Below the pieces are notes generated by a model that was given only the letters and a program-made list of their open reading frames with translations, ran no database searches and was not told the DNA's origin. Made by a program: the position numbers and the translations under genes. This document shows positions 1-10,102 of a stretch of 57,174 nt of DNA, one piece after another. How positions within the stretch are numbered: position 1 is the stretch's first letter; each line of letters starts with the position of its first letter. This DNA comes from Nocardia suismassiliense (GTDB lineage: Bacteria; Actinomycetota; Actinomycetes; Mycobacteriales; Mycobacteriaceae). The DNA lies in NCBI RefSeq assembly GCF_900269665.1, contig NZ_LT985361.1, positions 2,527,508-2,584,681 of the forward strand, in the 5' to 3' direction.

Positions 1-463
1 GGGTGGTGGGGTCTATGTTGCGGATTCGGCGGAGGTAGTGGGCGATGACGTCGACGAGGGGGAGGAAGCCGCCGATGGCGTCGGTCATGGCGAACGAGTC
101 ACCGCTGGTGAGGGCTGCGGCGAAGAAGGCGTCGAGCACGATGGTGTCTTGGCGGCGGGGTTCGTCGAGGGGGAGTAGCTCGGTGAGGATGATGCGCAGG
201 GCGTCCCGGGGGGCGACGTCGGTGCCGAGGGCGGCCAAGCGCTGGCCGAATCGGTTCGCGGCATCCTCGAGGACTGCGCGGTGGGTTGCCAGGAGGAACT
301 CGCGTTTGGTGCCGAAGTAGTACTGCACCAAACGAACTGAGATGCCGGCCTCGGCTGCTACCGACTGAAACGTCGCGGCCTCCAGTCCGCCGCGAGCCAT
401 CACGTTGCGCACCGCGGTGGTGATCTCCCGCCGCCGCACGTCGTGGTCGACCAATTTCGGCAT
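1..463 (-). CDS. TetR-family regulator, 3' end cut off by window edge
   Basis: The minus-strand frame opens at ATG 463 and stays open to base 1, so the C-terminus is missing. The product begins MPKLVDHDVRRREITTAV and has a TetR-type helix-turn-helix at about residues 10-55, including the recognition-helix stretch ISVRLVQYYFGTKREFL. The rest would be the ligand-binding helical domain, of which about 100 residues are visible. It is probably a DNA-binding repressor of a nearby gene, but its target lies outside the window or is unknown. The start is the first ATG giving a normal TetR N-terminus. Family assignment is secure; function is not. Confidence 0.85.
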   Translation of the reverse strand, partial: MPKLVDHDVRRREITTAVRNVMARGGLEAATFQSVAAEAGISVRLVQYYFGTKREFLLATHRAVLEDAANRFGQRLAALGTDVAPRDALRIILTELLPLDEPRRQDTIVLDAFFAAALTSGDSFAMTDAIGGFLPLVDVIAHYLRRIRNIDPTT

Positions 464-553
464 CCCTCACCACCCGCCTTTCGCCGCCTCCGGAAGGGGT
501 TGATGATACGCCCGTACCAGGTAGAAGCCTGACTTCGGTCGTGCGCTGATCGA

Positions 554-602
554 GGGGGAACTGGTGCAGTGATTTCTTGGGCGTTGCCACACCAGTTCCC
601 CC
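554..602. repeat. 13-bp perfect inverted repeat upstream of the TetR gene
   Basis: GGGGGAACTGGTG at 554-566 is matched exactly by its reverse complement at 590-602, with a 23-base loop. It lies about 90 bp upstream of the TetR start. It could form a stem-loop or serve as a regulator site; there is no T-tract. The remainder of the gene-free stretch 464-809 shows no convincing coding frame. Confidence 0.6.
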
Positions 603-693
603 GCGTTGTGCGGCTTCGGGGCGCGAGGCGATGTGAAGGGGAGCTGCTCTGAGGTGGTGGGGCGCAGTGCAGGGGATGTCCTGTTGCGCAACA

Positions 694-726
694 CATCCCG
701 GCACGGTCAGGTCCCGTGCCGGGATG
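694..726 (-). terminator. Strong hairpin after the M28 peptidase gene
   Basis: CATCCCGGCACGG at 694-706 pairs perfectly with 714-726 across a 7-base loop. It is about 85 bp past the stop of the minus-strand peptidase gene, so it probably ends that transcript. There is no U-tract, as is common for actinobacterial terminators. Confidence 0.65.
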
Positions 727-809
727 CGTTCCCCCCATATTCAGGTATTCAGTTGTGGTGGGTGCCCGACGCGGTCGGTGTCCGGAAACGACCGCGCCGA
801 CCTCCCTCG

Positions 810-2351
810 TTACTTGATGAGCCCACCGTGGTGGTCGTGCACCTTCCCGCGCTGCGCCGCAGCAGCCTTCGGCGTCGTACCACCGGGCGGGTTGTCACTG
901 AGTGCGAACGTCGCGACCGAGTAGGCGATCGCACCGGTGTTCACGGCCAGCGCCTTGTCGTTGATGTTGCTGGTCGTGTCACACGCTCCGTGGTAGCAGG
1001 CGTCGTAAGGCTTACCCGCCTCACCACCGAACATCTGCTGTTCCTCAGGCGTCTTGATGCCCTCGGCGCCGGTGAACAACCCGCCTGCCGGGATCCCCGC
1101 CGCGATGAACGGCCCGTAGTCCGAACGCCCGTCGAGCGGCGTGCTGACGTGCGGCAGCCGGAGGAAATCGAAGTAGCGGGCAAAGGCCTTCTCGATCTCG
1201 GCGGAACCGGCCGGACCCGCACTACCGTCGTAGATCTTGTACGCGAAGTTCGGCGAACCGATCATGTCGAAGTTGAGGTAGAGCCGGATCTTGTTGCGCT
1301 CCGCCTCGGGCAGGGTCGCCACGTAGTGCTCCGAGCCGAGCAAGCCCAACTCTTCGGCACCCCACCAGGCGAACCGGACCTTGTTCTTCGGCGGAAGCTG
1401 GGCCATCCGCAGCGCGACCTCGAGCAGCCCGGCACTGCCGGACCCGTTGTCGTTGATGCCGGGACCCGCGAGCACGGAGTCGAGGTGCGCACCGGCCATC
1501 ACGACCTTGTCCGCATTGCCCCGCTTGCTCTCCGCCAGCACGTTGTGCGTCTTGCGCATGGTGCTCTCGGTGTCGGTCTTCAACCGGACGACCGTGTTCG
1601 CCGGGGAGGCGAGGTCCTGGCCGACGGCGAAGCTGACGCCGACCACCGGCACGGTGACGCCGGGCCCGCCGAGCGTTCCGGTGAAGGTGTCGGTGCGGCC
1701 GGGCTGGCCCTCGTTGAAGATGATCACGCCGGAAGCGCCTGCGGTCTGGGCGTTTCGGGCCTTGTCGGCGAAGGGGCAGGTGCCGCGCTGGATCAGCGCG
1801 ATATTGCCCGCGGTGAAGCCGGCGAAGTCCTGAGCCTCGCAGCCGGAGGTGGAGCTCGGTTCCGGCGTGGGCGGCAGGGTCAGGTCGACGGCTTGCACCG
1901 TGGCGTTCGCGGTACCCGAACCGGAATAGGTGAGGGTGGCGAAATCGCCGAGCTCACTGCTGCCGGGCGGGGTCGGCTTGTAGGTTTTAGCTTCGGGGGA
2001 GACCTGCTCCATGGCCGCCGTCGACCGTTCCCGGAAGAACGGGAAGTCGAACTGCTGCGTCGTCACCTGGTAGCCGGCGCCGCGCAGCTTCGCGGCGACG
2101 TAATCGCGGGACGCGTCGTAGCCGGGCGTGCCCGAGGCGCGGGTGCCGCCGTTGGCGGTGGCGAATTTCTGGAACTCCTGCAGGTGCCGTTTGATGTTCG
2201 GTGCCTGCATCGAGCTGGCCAATTGTTGCTCGGGCGGCGCGGCGGGTTCGGCGAATGCGGACCCCGCGAGTGCGAGCGAGAAAACGAGAGGCAGCGCGGC
2301 GGCTGCGGGGACAACGCGGCTGGCTCTGACGCGGCTGAAAATATGGGGCAT
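810..2351 (-). CDS. Secreted M28-family metallopeptidase (aminopeptidase) with PA domain
   Basis: This is a 513-aa zinc exopeptidase, probably exported. A signal peptide covers about residues 1-34 (cleavage after GSAFA). A protease-associated (PA) domain follows in the first half (around NIALIQRGTCPFADKA). The M28 catalytic domain carries the zinc-ligand motifs: AGAHLDS at about 286-292, NDNGSG, GAEELG with the catalytic Glu pair, LNFDMIG, and YHGACDTTSN near the C-terminus. Length and order match Streptomyces-type secreted aminopeptidases. The ATG has a GGAGGA site 4 bases upstream. It is a single-gene unit ending at the 694-726 hairpin. The likely role is release of N-terminal amino acids from extracellular peptides; the substrate is unknown. 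Confidence 0.9.
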   Translation of the reverse strand: MPHIFSRVRASRVVPAAAALPLVFSLALAGSAFAEPAAPPEQQLASSMQAPNIKRHLQEFQKFATANGGTRASGTPGYDASRDYVAAKLRGAGYQVTTQQFDFPFFRERSTAAMEQVSPEAKTYKPTPPGSSELGDFATLTYSGSGTANATVQAVDLTLPPTPEPSSTSGCEAQDFAGFTAGNIALIQRGTCPFADKARNAQTAGASGVIIFNEGQPGRTDTFTGTLGGPGVTVPVVGVSFAVGQDLASPANTVVRLKTDTESTMRKTHNVLAESKRGNADKVVMAGAHLDSVLAGPGINDNGSGSAGLLEVALRMAQLPPKNKVRFAWWGAEELGLLGSEHYVATLPEAERNKIRLYLNFDMIGSPNFAYKIYDGSAGPAGSAEIEKAFARYFDFLRLPHVSTPLDGRSDYGPFIAAGIPAGGLFTGAEGIKTPEEQQMFGGEAGKPYDACYHGACDTTSNINDKALAVNTGAIAYSVATFALSDNPPGGTTPKAAAAQRGKVHDHHGGLIK

Positions 2352-2498
2352 GTCGGCTCCTCCAAAGGGACGGAAAAATCCCGATAGTCGGAAGTTAAAC
2401 CGCTACGCCGCTTCGGTGGTACCCCAGTTCAAGTGGGGAAAGCCATTGCCCCGGTTGGTTTTCTGCAACCGCTCGGCACAGTTCCGCATGCACGCCGA

Positions 2499-2564
2499 CC
2501 GAGCAGTCGGCTACTTCACCTCGGCCGTGTGTGCCGCCGGAATACGACGCAGGGAACTGCTCGG
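2499..2564 (-). terminator. Possible terminator downstream of the sugar ABC operon
   Basis: CCGAGCAGT at 2499-2507 is repeated inverted at 2556-2564, 34 bp past the stop of the ABC ATPase gene. The loop is long (48 bases), so this is a weak call. Nothing else is recognised between 2352 and 2597. Confidence 0.3.
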
Positions 2565-2597
2565 TACGCTTGATGAGATTGATTGCCACGCACGTTA

Positions 2598-3608
<1,011 letters not shown>

Positions 3609-4433
3609 CTAGGACTTGATCCCTCCGTGGAGCCGGAAGCCGTAGCGCCGGTTGACGAACAGGTACATCAGCACGACCGGGATCGAGTACAGCAGCGAGA
3701 ACGCCGAGATCGGCCCCAGCTGCGCCCCGCCGCCCTCGTCGTAGAAGGTGCGCACCACCACCGCGGCCGGTTGCTTTTCCTGGTCACGCAGCAGCAGGAA
3801 CGGCACCAGGTAGCCGCCCCACACATTCACCACGGTCCACACCGCGATGGTGGCCAGCCCCGGCCGGGCGACCGGCACCACGATGTCGCGCAGGATGCGC
3901 AACGGCCCCGCCCCGAACACCCGCGCCGACTCCTCGTAGGACTTGGGCACCGAGTCCATGAAGTCCTTCACGATGAAGATCGCCGCGGGCAACAACCCGC
4001 CGGACAGCACCAGCGCCACGCCCAATTGCCGGTCCAGCAGACCCATCTTCCAGATCATCAGGAAGATCGGCACCATCGCCGCGGTGCCGGTGACCACGCT
4101 GGACAGCAACAGCAGCAGATACAGCAGCGCATCACGGCCGGGAATCCGGACCCGCGACAGCGCGTACGCCGCCAGCGCCGCGCCGACTACCACCAGCACC
4201 ATGCTGGAGACGGACAACAGTATCGAGTTCCAGAGCGAGCCCATGGTCAGGTCGTTCTCGAACAGCGCCGAAAAGTGCTGGAGCGTCGGCTTTTCCGGTA
4301 CCCGTGGCGCATACCCGGGGTTGGCGTCGAACGGCGCCGACGCGAGCCACAGCATCGGCAGGGCGAAGAACCCGGTCAGCACCGCGACGAACGTATAGAA
4401 CCCGATGCGCGAGACAATCTGACCTGGACTCAT
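3609..4433 (-). CDS. Carbohydrate ABC transporter permease (second, MalG-like)
   Basis: A 274-aa integral membrane permease with about six helices. The cytoplasmic EAA loop appears as ESARVFGAGPLRILRDIVVP and contacts the ATPase. N-terminal residues 14-36 form the first membrane segment. It follows the other permease gene after a 43-bp gap and abuts the ATPase gene. Together with the second permease it forms the translocation pore of a family 1 carbohydrate importer. The substrate cannot be read from the permease itself. Confidence 0.92.
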   Translation of the reverse strand: MSPGQIVSRIGFYTFVAVLTGFFALPMLWLASAPFDANPGYAPRVPEKPTLQHFSALFENDLTMGSLWNSILLSVSSMVLVVVGAALAAYALSRVRIPGRDALLYLLLLLSSVVTGTAAMVPIFLMIWKMGLLDRQLGVALVLSGGLLPAAIFIVKDFMDSVPKSYEESARVFGAGPLRILRDIVVPVARPGLATIAVWTVVNVWGGYLVPFLLLRDQEKQPAAVVVRTFYDEGGGAQLGPISAFSLLYSIPVVLMYLFVNRRYGFRLHGGIKS

Positions 4434-4476
4434 GTTTGGCTCTCAGATCCATTGCGCAGCAGCATGATCGGCTCAC

Positions 4477-5409
4477 TCATGACGTTCTCCGTCGCAGCAG
4501 CCGCAGATAGAACAGTGCGAGCACTAGATTGATCAGCAGCATCAACACCGACGCGGCAGCACCGTAGCCCAACGCCCCGTCGTCGATTCCCTGCCGGTAC
4601 AGGAAGATCGGCAAGGTCTCGCTGCGATGGTTCGGCTCACCCCGCGTCAGCAGGTACGGCGTGAAATCGTTGAAGGTCCACAGGCTGATGAGCAGGGTGT
4701 TGGTCAGGATGTGCCCGCGCATGCTCGGAAAAACCACGTCCCGCAATGTTTGTGGTCCGGACGACCCGGCCAGGCGCGCGGTCTCCAGATGTGACGGCGG
4801 CACGGTGGACAGCGCCGCCGAGTACAGCAACATCGAAAAGGCGGTGCCGCGCCAGATGTTGAACACGATGATGACGGCCAGCGGTTGCTGGATCATCCAG
4901 GCGTACCCGGCACTGTTCAGCAGCCGGTTGGCGCTGCCCTCATCACGGTCCAGCATGGCGATCCAGAGCACCGCGACCACACTGGCCGGCAGGATCCAGG
5001 CCAGCAGCACCAGGCTTTCCACCATCGCGCGCACCCAGCGGGCGGCCTTGCGCATCGACCAGGCCAGCGTGAAGCCGAGCACGTTCTGCCCGACGATGGC
5101 AGAGCCGAAGACGAACAGCAGCGTGATCCAGACGCTGTTGCCGAACAGCGGGTCCCGCAGTGCCTTCGTGTAGTTGTCCAGTCCCACAAAGGAAACGTCC
5201 ACCGACGTGCGTCCGGACACGGTGAGATCGGTGAGCCCGATCCACAGCAGCCACAGCGCCGGAAATACCAGGAAGGCCGCGATCAGCAAGAGCGCCGGCG
5301 TGACGAACGCGCTCGCCTTCCAGCGCCCCAATCCGGCCACGTCGGTGTCGGGCCCGCCCTGCCCGACCTTGGTGATAGCGGCGGGGCCCGGGGTCGTGGG
5401 GTCAGTCAC
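4477..5409 (-). CDS. Carbohydrate ABC transporter permease (first, MalF-like)
   Basis: A 310-aa permease with about six membrane helices and an EAA-type loop (LETARLAGSSGPQTLRDVVF). It starts at a GTG inside the last codons of the solute-binding-protein gene (8-bp overlap), indicating translational coupling. The hydrophilic N-terminal 25-30 residues are cytoplasmic. It pairs with the second permease encoded at 3609-4433. Confidence 0.92.
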   Translation of the reverse strand: MTDPTTPGPAAITKVGQGGPDTDVAGLGRWKASAFVTPALLLIAAFLVFPALWLLWIGLTDLTVSGRTSVDVSFVGLDNYTKALRDPLFGNSVWITLLFVFGSAIVGQNVLGFTLAWSMRKAARWVRAMVESLVLLAWILPASVVAVLWIAMLDRDEGSANRLLNSAGYAWMIQQPLAVIIVFNIWRGTAFSMLLYSAALSTVPPSHLETARLAGSSGPQTLRDVVFPSMRGHILTNTLLISLWTFNDFTPYLLTRGEPNHRSETLPIFLYRQGIDDGALGYGAAASVLMLLINLVLALFYLRLLRRRTS

Positions 5410-6790
5410 CGGCTACCTTGTCCTTGCCGCCGACCGCCTCCTCCACGGCTTTGCCATATGCCGCAGCGGCATCCGCGGTGCCGGTGCCCGTGACCACGTC
5501 CAGCGTTGCCTGCTGCAAAGCCTTCGACACCTTGGTGTACTCCGGCAGCGCTGGGCGCAACGACGTGATCGGCAGCACCTGCTCGGATACGAAGGTCAGC
5601 ATCGGATCACCGCCCAGCGCTTCGGCATTCACATCTTGGCGTGCGGTGATCCGTGGCCCGCCACCGGCGAGCAGCTCTTTGAAAGCTTCGGGCGAATTCA
5701 TGAATTGCAAGAGTTCCCAAGCCAACCCGACGTTCTTGCTCTTCGGATTGATCACACGCCCGCCACCACCGGACATGCTCACGAAGTCTTGCTGGCGCAC
5801 CCCGGCACCGGGCGTCGCGGCGGGGATCTTCGCCCATCCCACCTGAGTGTCGCGCTCGGCCATCGGGAAGCTGCCCCCGGTCGGGTTCAGCACTCCGCGC
5901 CAGAAATAGTCGCCCTCCAACAGGATGCCCACCTGGCCCTTGGCGAACTTTTCGAAGCTCTTCTCCCGGCCCTTGGCGTCCTGCTGCAACTCCGCATCGC
6001 CCAGCCGCTCGCTGTAAACAGTGCGGTAGAAGTCCAGCACCCTACGGAATTTCGCGGTGTTCCCGACCCACTTGCCGCCCTCGAACAACGTACTGCCTGT
6101 GCCCGCCAGCAGCGGCAGCACGCCCTGGGTGGTCGTCGCCTCGCCGAAGCTGGTGCCCGCGTTGAGTTGCACCGGCGTGACGCCGGGCACCGACTTCAAT
6201 TTTCGTCCTGCCTCCAGCACCTGGTCCCAGCTCGTCGGCTGCCAGTTGGCCGGTAAACCCGCCTGCTCGAACAGCTTTCGGTTGAAGAACAGCACCCGCC
6301 CGTCGGTCTCCTGCGGTATGCCGTATTGCACGCCGTTGTAGGACGTCAACTGCCGCACGGTGTCCGGCAGGTGCCGCCAGCCGTCCCACGCCTGCACCTT
6401 GTCCGCCCCGACCAGCTCGTCCAGCGGCCTGATCTGCTCGCCCTCGGCGAACTCGCCGACCCAGATCCCGTCCAGTGACACCACATCGGCGCCGGTACCG
6501 GTCTTCAGGTCTTTGGCGATCCGGCTCTTGTAATCCTCGTCGGCCACGCCGGTCGCCTGGAATTTCACCTTGACGGTGACGCCCTTGGCCTTTTGCTGCT
6601 CCACGAATTTCGGGATGACCCAGTCTTCGATCCATTTCGCCTCGGCCGCGTTCTTGCCGCCCGCCGAGTTGATGGCGTTCGCGGTGATCGTCAGCGACTG
6701 CCCGTCGCCGTCGTCCCCGCAACTCGCCGTCCCCATCAAGACCGCGCTTGCGCTCACCCCCGCCGCGAACACCCGCCAGTTCGATGCCAT
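5402..6790 (-). CDS. Extracellular sugar-binding lipoprotein of ABC importer
   Basis: A 462-aa family 1 solute-binding protein and first gene of the importer operon. The N-terminus has a hydrophobic stretch and a lipobox ending TASC at about residue 24, so it should be lipid-anchored outside the membrane. The body matches maltose/multiple-sugar binding proteins (for example SLDGIWVGEFAEGEQIRPL and the C-terminal NVGLAWELLQFMNSPEAF). A GGAGGACCCC site precedes the ATG. It is divergent from the GH38 alpha-mannosidase across 204 bp, which suggests the cargo is a mannose-containing oligosaccharide. That substrate is an inference from gene context. Confidence 0.92.
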   Translation of the reverse strand: MASNWRVFAAGVSASAVLMGTASCGDDGDGQSLTITANAINSAGGKNAAEAKWIEDWVIPKFVEQQKAKGVTVKVKFQATGVADEDYKSRIAKDLKTGTGADVVSLDGIWVGEFAEGEQIRPLDELVGADKVQAWDGWRHLPDTVRQLTSYNGVQYGIPQETDGRVLFFNRKLFEQAGLPANWQPTSWDQVLEAGRKLKSVPGVTPVQLNAGTSFGEATTTQGVLPLLAGTGSTLFEGGKWVGNTAKFRRVLDFYRTVYSERLGDAELQQDAKGREKSFEKFAKGQVGILLEGDYFWRGVLNPTGGSFPMAERDTQVGWAKIPAATPGAGVRQQDFVSMSGGGGRVINPKSKNVGLAWELLQFMNSPEAFKELLAGGGPRITARQDVNAEALGGDPMLTFVSEQVLPITSLRPALPEYTKVSKALQQATLDVVTGTGTADAAAAYGKAVEEAVGGKDKVAGD

Positions 6791-6871
6791 GGGGTCCTCC
6801 TGAAAGGCAAATCCATCGTCACCCCGACGTTGTCACAAGACGCCGCCCACCGACGCGCATTCATGGAATCG

Positions 6872-6888
6872 GCCCCAATATTCGGGGC
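6872..6888. promoter_or_regulatory. Candidate operator between importer operon and alpha-mannosidase
   Basis: GCCCC and GGGGC flank an AT-rich core (AATATTC) in the 204-bp divergent intergenic region. Arms are only 5 bp. Position and symmetry would suit a repressor controlling both directions, but no regulator gene lies next to it. Confidence 0.3.
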
Positions 6889-6994
6889 GCGGCGGACCGG
6901 CCCGAGCCGCCGATTGCGCCGGAGAATGCACCGCGCTGTGGAGAATGGGAGTTGTGTGTTGATCACGTTCCCCGATCCGATCGGAGCCACCGCT

Positions 6995-9900
6995 ATGCAC
7001 GATGACCGTCGGTTGATCGAGGACCGCCTCGGGCGGGTGCTGATGGAACGGATCATGCCTGCGGTCTATCCGGAGTCGGTGCCGCTGACCGCGTCCATCT
7101 GGGTGGCGCCGGATGAGCCGGTGCCGGTCGCCGAGGGCTTGGCCGCGCCACGGACGCCGATCCGGTCCGGTGCGCCGTGGGGCGCGCCGTGGGGGACCAG
7201 CTGGCTCACCGTCGAGGGGACGGTGCCTGCCGAATGGGCGGGCAAGACCGTCGAGGCGATCATCGACCTCGGTTTCGACCGGAACATGACCGGTTTCCAG
7301 TGCGAAGGGCTGGTCTATCGGCCGGACGGAACGCCGGTCAAAGGCCTGCACCCGCGTAACCAGTGGGTGCGGGTGGCCGCCCCGGCGGTCGGCGGCGAGC
7401 AGGTGGTGCTGCACGTCGAGGCGGCGTCGAACCCGATCATTCCCTTCTTCGCGCCGAACGCCCTCGGCGACAAGCTCACCGCTGGCACGGAACCGCAATA
7501 TCGGCTGGGCCGAATGGATCTCGCGGTCCTCGACGAAGAGGTCTGGAACCTGGTACTCGATCTGGAGGTGCTCGGTGAGCTGATGCACGAGATGCCGGAG
7601 GACCCCGCGCGTCGCTTCACCATCGTCCGCGCGATCGAGCGGGCCCTCGACGCCGTCGACTTGCAGAACGTGAACGCCACCGCGGCCGCGGCACGGGCCT
7701 GTCTGTCTGATGTGCTTGCCACACCGGCGATCCCGTCCGCGCACCTGATCTCCGCCGTCGGGCACGCGCACATCGACTCGGCGTGGCTGTGGCCGCTGCG
7801 CGAGACGGTGCGCAAGGTCGCGCGCACCACCGCGAACATGACCGCGCTGCTGGCCGACGAGCCCGAGTTCGTCTTCACGATGTCGCAAGCTGCGCAATAC
7901 GACTTCATCAAGCAGCACCGGCCCGAGGTCTACGCGAAGGTGAAAGAGGCAGTGGCGGCCGGGAGATTCGTGCCGACCGGCGGCATGTGGGTGGAGGCCG
8001 ACACGAATATGCCCGGCTCCGAGGCGATGGCGCGGCAGTTCGTGCACGGCAAGCGGTTCTTCCTGGAGGAGTTCGGCGTCGACAACCAGGAGGTGTGGTT
8101 ACCCGACACGTTCGGATTCGCCGCAGGGCTACCGCAGATCATCAAGGCGGCCGGTGCCAAATGGCTACTGACGCAGAAGATCTCCTGGAGTCAGATCAAC
8201 AAGTTCCCGCACCACACTTTCCTGTGGGAGGGGGTCGACGGCACCCGGATCTTCACGCACTTTCCGCCGGTCGACACCTACAACTGCACCATGCACGGCC
8301 GCGAGATCGCGCACGCCGCCCGCAATTTCAAGGACAAGGGGCGCGCGTCGAGGTCGCTCGCGCCGACCGGCTGGGGTGACGGCGGCGGCGGGACGACGCG
8401 GGAGATGGTCGCGAAGGCCGCGCGGATGAAAAACCTCGAAGGTTCACCGAAGGTGTTCTGGGACAGGCCCGCCGAGTTCTTCGCCAAGGCCGAGGCCGAG
8501 TACCAGAACCCGCCCGTCTGGGTGGGGGAGCTGTATCTGGAGTTGCACCGCGGCACGCTGACCAGTCAGTCGAAGACCAAGCAGGGCAACCGGCGTAGCG
8601 AGCACCTGCTGCGGGAAGCGGAGTTGTGGGCCGCGACGGCGACGGTGCGCAAGAACCTCGAGTACCCGTACGCGGCGCTGGACCGGCTCTGGAAGACGGT
8701 GCTGCTGCACCAGTTCCACGACATCCTGCCCGGCTCGTCGATCGCGTGGGTGCACCGCGAGGCGGAGCAGACCTACGCGGTGGTGGCGCAGGAGTTGACG
8801 GCGCTCATCGAGCGGGCCAAGTGGGTGCTCGGCGGTGAACAGGTGGGGCCGAACGCCTTCAACCCCGCGCCGCACGTGTGGCGCTCGATTCCGGCCGGCG
8901 CGGCGGGACCGGTGGCGGCGGCTCGCCCGTGCGCGGTGACCGAACGCACGGGTGGCGGGTACCTGCTCGACAACGGGCTCTTGCAGGTCGAGGTGGATGC
9001 GCGCGGCCTCGTCGTATCGGTGTTCGACGTCGAGCATCTGCGCGAGACCCTGCCGCCGGGTTCGGTCGCGAATCTGCTGCAGCTGCACCCGGATCTGCCG
9101 AACTCCTGGGACGCCTGGGATGTCGACATCTTCTACCGCAATCGCGTCACCGATCTCACCGACGCGGACTTTGTTGTGGCGGAGCCGGATTCGGGCGTGG
9201 TGCGGATCGGCCGGTCGTTCGGCTCCTCCACCGTCGAGCAGACCCTGACGCTGCACGAGTGGGCGCTGGAGATCGAGACGCGCGTCGACTGGCACGAGAC
9301 CGAGAAGTTCCTCAAACTGGCCTTCCCCCTGGACATCCACGCCGACCGCTACGCCTCGGAGACGCAGTTCGGGCACCTGTTCCGGCCCACGCATACCAAC
9401 ACCAGCTGGGAGTACGCGAAGTTCGAGGCCTGCGCCCACCGGTTCGTGCACTTCGCCGAGCCCGGGTGGGGCGTGGCGCTCGTCAACGACGCCACCTACG
9501 GTCACGACGTCACCCGCACGGTGCGGGCCGACGGCGGGACGACGACAACGGTGCGGGCTTCGCTGCTGCGCGCGCCGCGATTCCCGGATCCGCAGACCGA
9601 CCACGGTGTACATCACTTCCGGCACTCGCTGCTTCCCGGTGCCGGGATCGGGGAGGCGGTGAATGCGGGCTACCGCGTGAATCTCACGCCGCCGACGCCT
9701 GGTGTCGCCGATGCCGTCGAGCCGCTGTTCGTCATCGACAACGACGCCGTGGTGACCAGCGCGGTCAAAATGGCCGACGACGGCAGCGGCGATGTCGTGC
9801 TGCGCGTCTACGAAGCACAGGGCGGCCGAGCCTCGGCCTTGGTGACTCCCGGGTTCGGCGCCACCGGATTCCAGGTGTGCGACCTGCTGGAACGACCACT

Positions 9901-10006
9901 GCCTGCGGACACCTCCGCGAGCCCGGAGGATGTGGCAGTCCGCTTGCGGCTGCGGCCTTTCCAAGTCGTCACGCTGCGATTCGCCCGCTCGGTCGCCGCC
10001 GAATAG
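6995..10006 (+). CDS. GH38 alpha-mannosidase
   Basis: A 1003-aa glycoside hydrolase of family 38. The catalytic domain contains GHAHIDSAWLWPLRE at about 254-268 (zinc-binding His/Asp) and LPDTFGFAAGLPQI, whose Asp near 371 is the expected nucleophile by analogy with the family's D-x-F-G motif. C-terminal beta-sandwich domains follow, and the length is typical. The frame is open 402 bp further upstream, but ATG 6995 has a GGAG site 8 bases before it and gives the family N-terminus. It lacks a signal peptide, so it should act in the cytoplasm on mannosides imported by the divergent ABC system. Confidence 0.92.
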   Translation: MHDDRRLIEDRLGRVLMERIMPAVYPESVPLTASIWVAPDEPVPVAEGLAAPRTPIRSGAPWGAPWGTSWLTVEGTVPAEWAGKTVEAIIDLGFDRNMTGFQCEGLVYRPDGTPVKGLHPRNQWVRVAAPAVGGEQVVLHVEAASNPIIPFFAPNALGDKLTAGTEPQYRLGRMDLAVLDEEVWNLVLDLEVLGELMHEMPEDPARRFTIVRAIERALDAVDLQNVNATAAAARACLSDVLATPAIPSAHLISAVGHAHIDSAWLWPLRETVRKVARTTANMTALLADEPEFVFTMSQAAQYDFIKQHRPEVYAKVKEAVAAGRFVPTGGMWVEADTNMPGSEAMARQFVHGKRFFLEEFGVDNQEVWLPDTFGFAAGLPQIIKAAGAKWLLTQKISWSQINKFPHHTFLWEGVDGTRIFTHFPPVDTYNCTMHGREIAHAARNFKDKGRASRSLAPTGWGDGGGGTTREMVAKAARMKNLEGSPKVFWDRPAEFFAKAEAEYQNPPVWVGELYLELHRGTLTSQSKTKQGNRRSEHLLREAELWAATATVRKNLEYPYAALDRLWKTVLLHQFHDILPGSSIAWVHREAEQTYAVVAQELTALIERAKWVLGGEQVGPNAFNPAPHVWRSIPAGAAGPVAAARPCAVTERTGGGYLLDNGLLQVEVDARGLVVSVFDVEHLRETLPPGSVANLLQLHPDLPNSWDAWDVDIFYRNRVTDLTDADFVVAEPDSGVVRIGRSFGSSTVEQTLTLHEWALEIETRVDWHETEKFLKLAFPLDIHADRYASETQFGHLFRPTHTNTSWEYAKFEACAHRFVHFAEPGWGVALVNDATYGHDVTRTVRADGGTTTTVRASLLRAPRFPDPQTDHGVHHFRHSLLPGAGIGEAVNAGYRVNLTPPTPGVADAVEPLFVIDNDAVVTSAVKMADDGSGDVVLRVYEAQGGRASALVTPGFGATGFQVCDLLERPLPADTSASPEDVAVRLRLRPFQVVTLRFARSVAAE

Positions 10007-10102
10007 CCTGCGGTAACGGCGTATTCGAGAGAGACTCGGTGGCAGCAGGCGCAGCGTCCGGCCGAGCCGGTCCTGCGCCGGGGCAGCGAAAGGATTTCCA
10101 CC

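Noticed and set aside
606..2387. 593-aa plus-strand open frame opposite the M28 peptidase
   Set aside because: Shadow frame of a high-GC gene: composition is Arg/Gly/Val-rich and no motif is seen, while the minus strand encodes a complete peptidase with signal peptide and zinc ligands.
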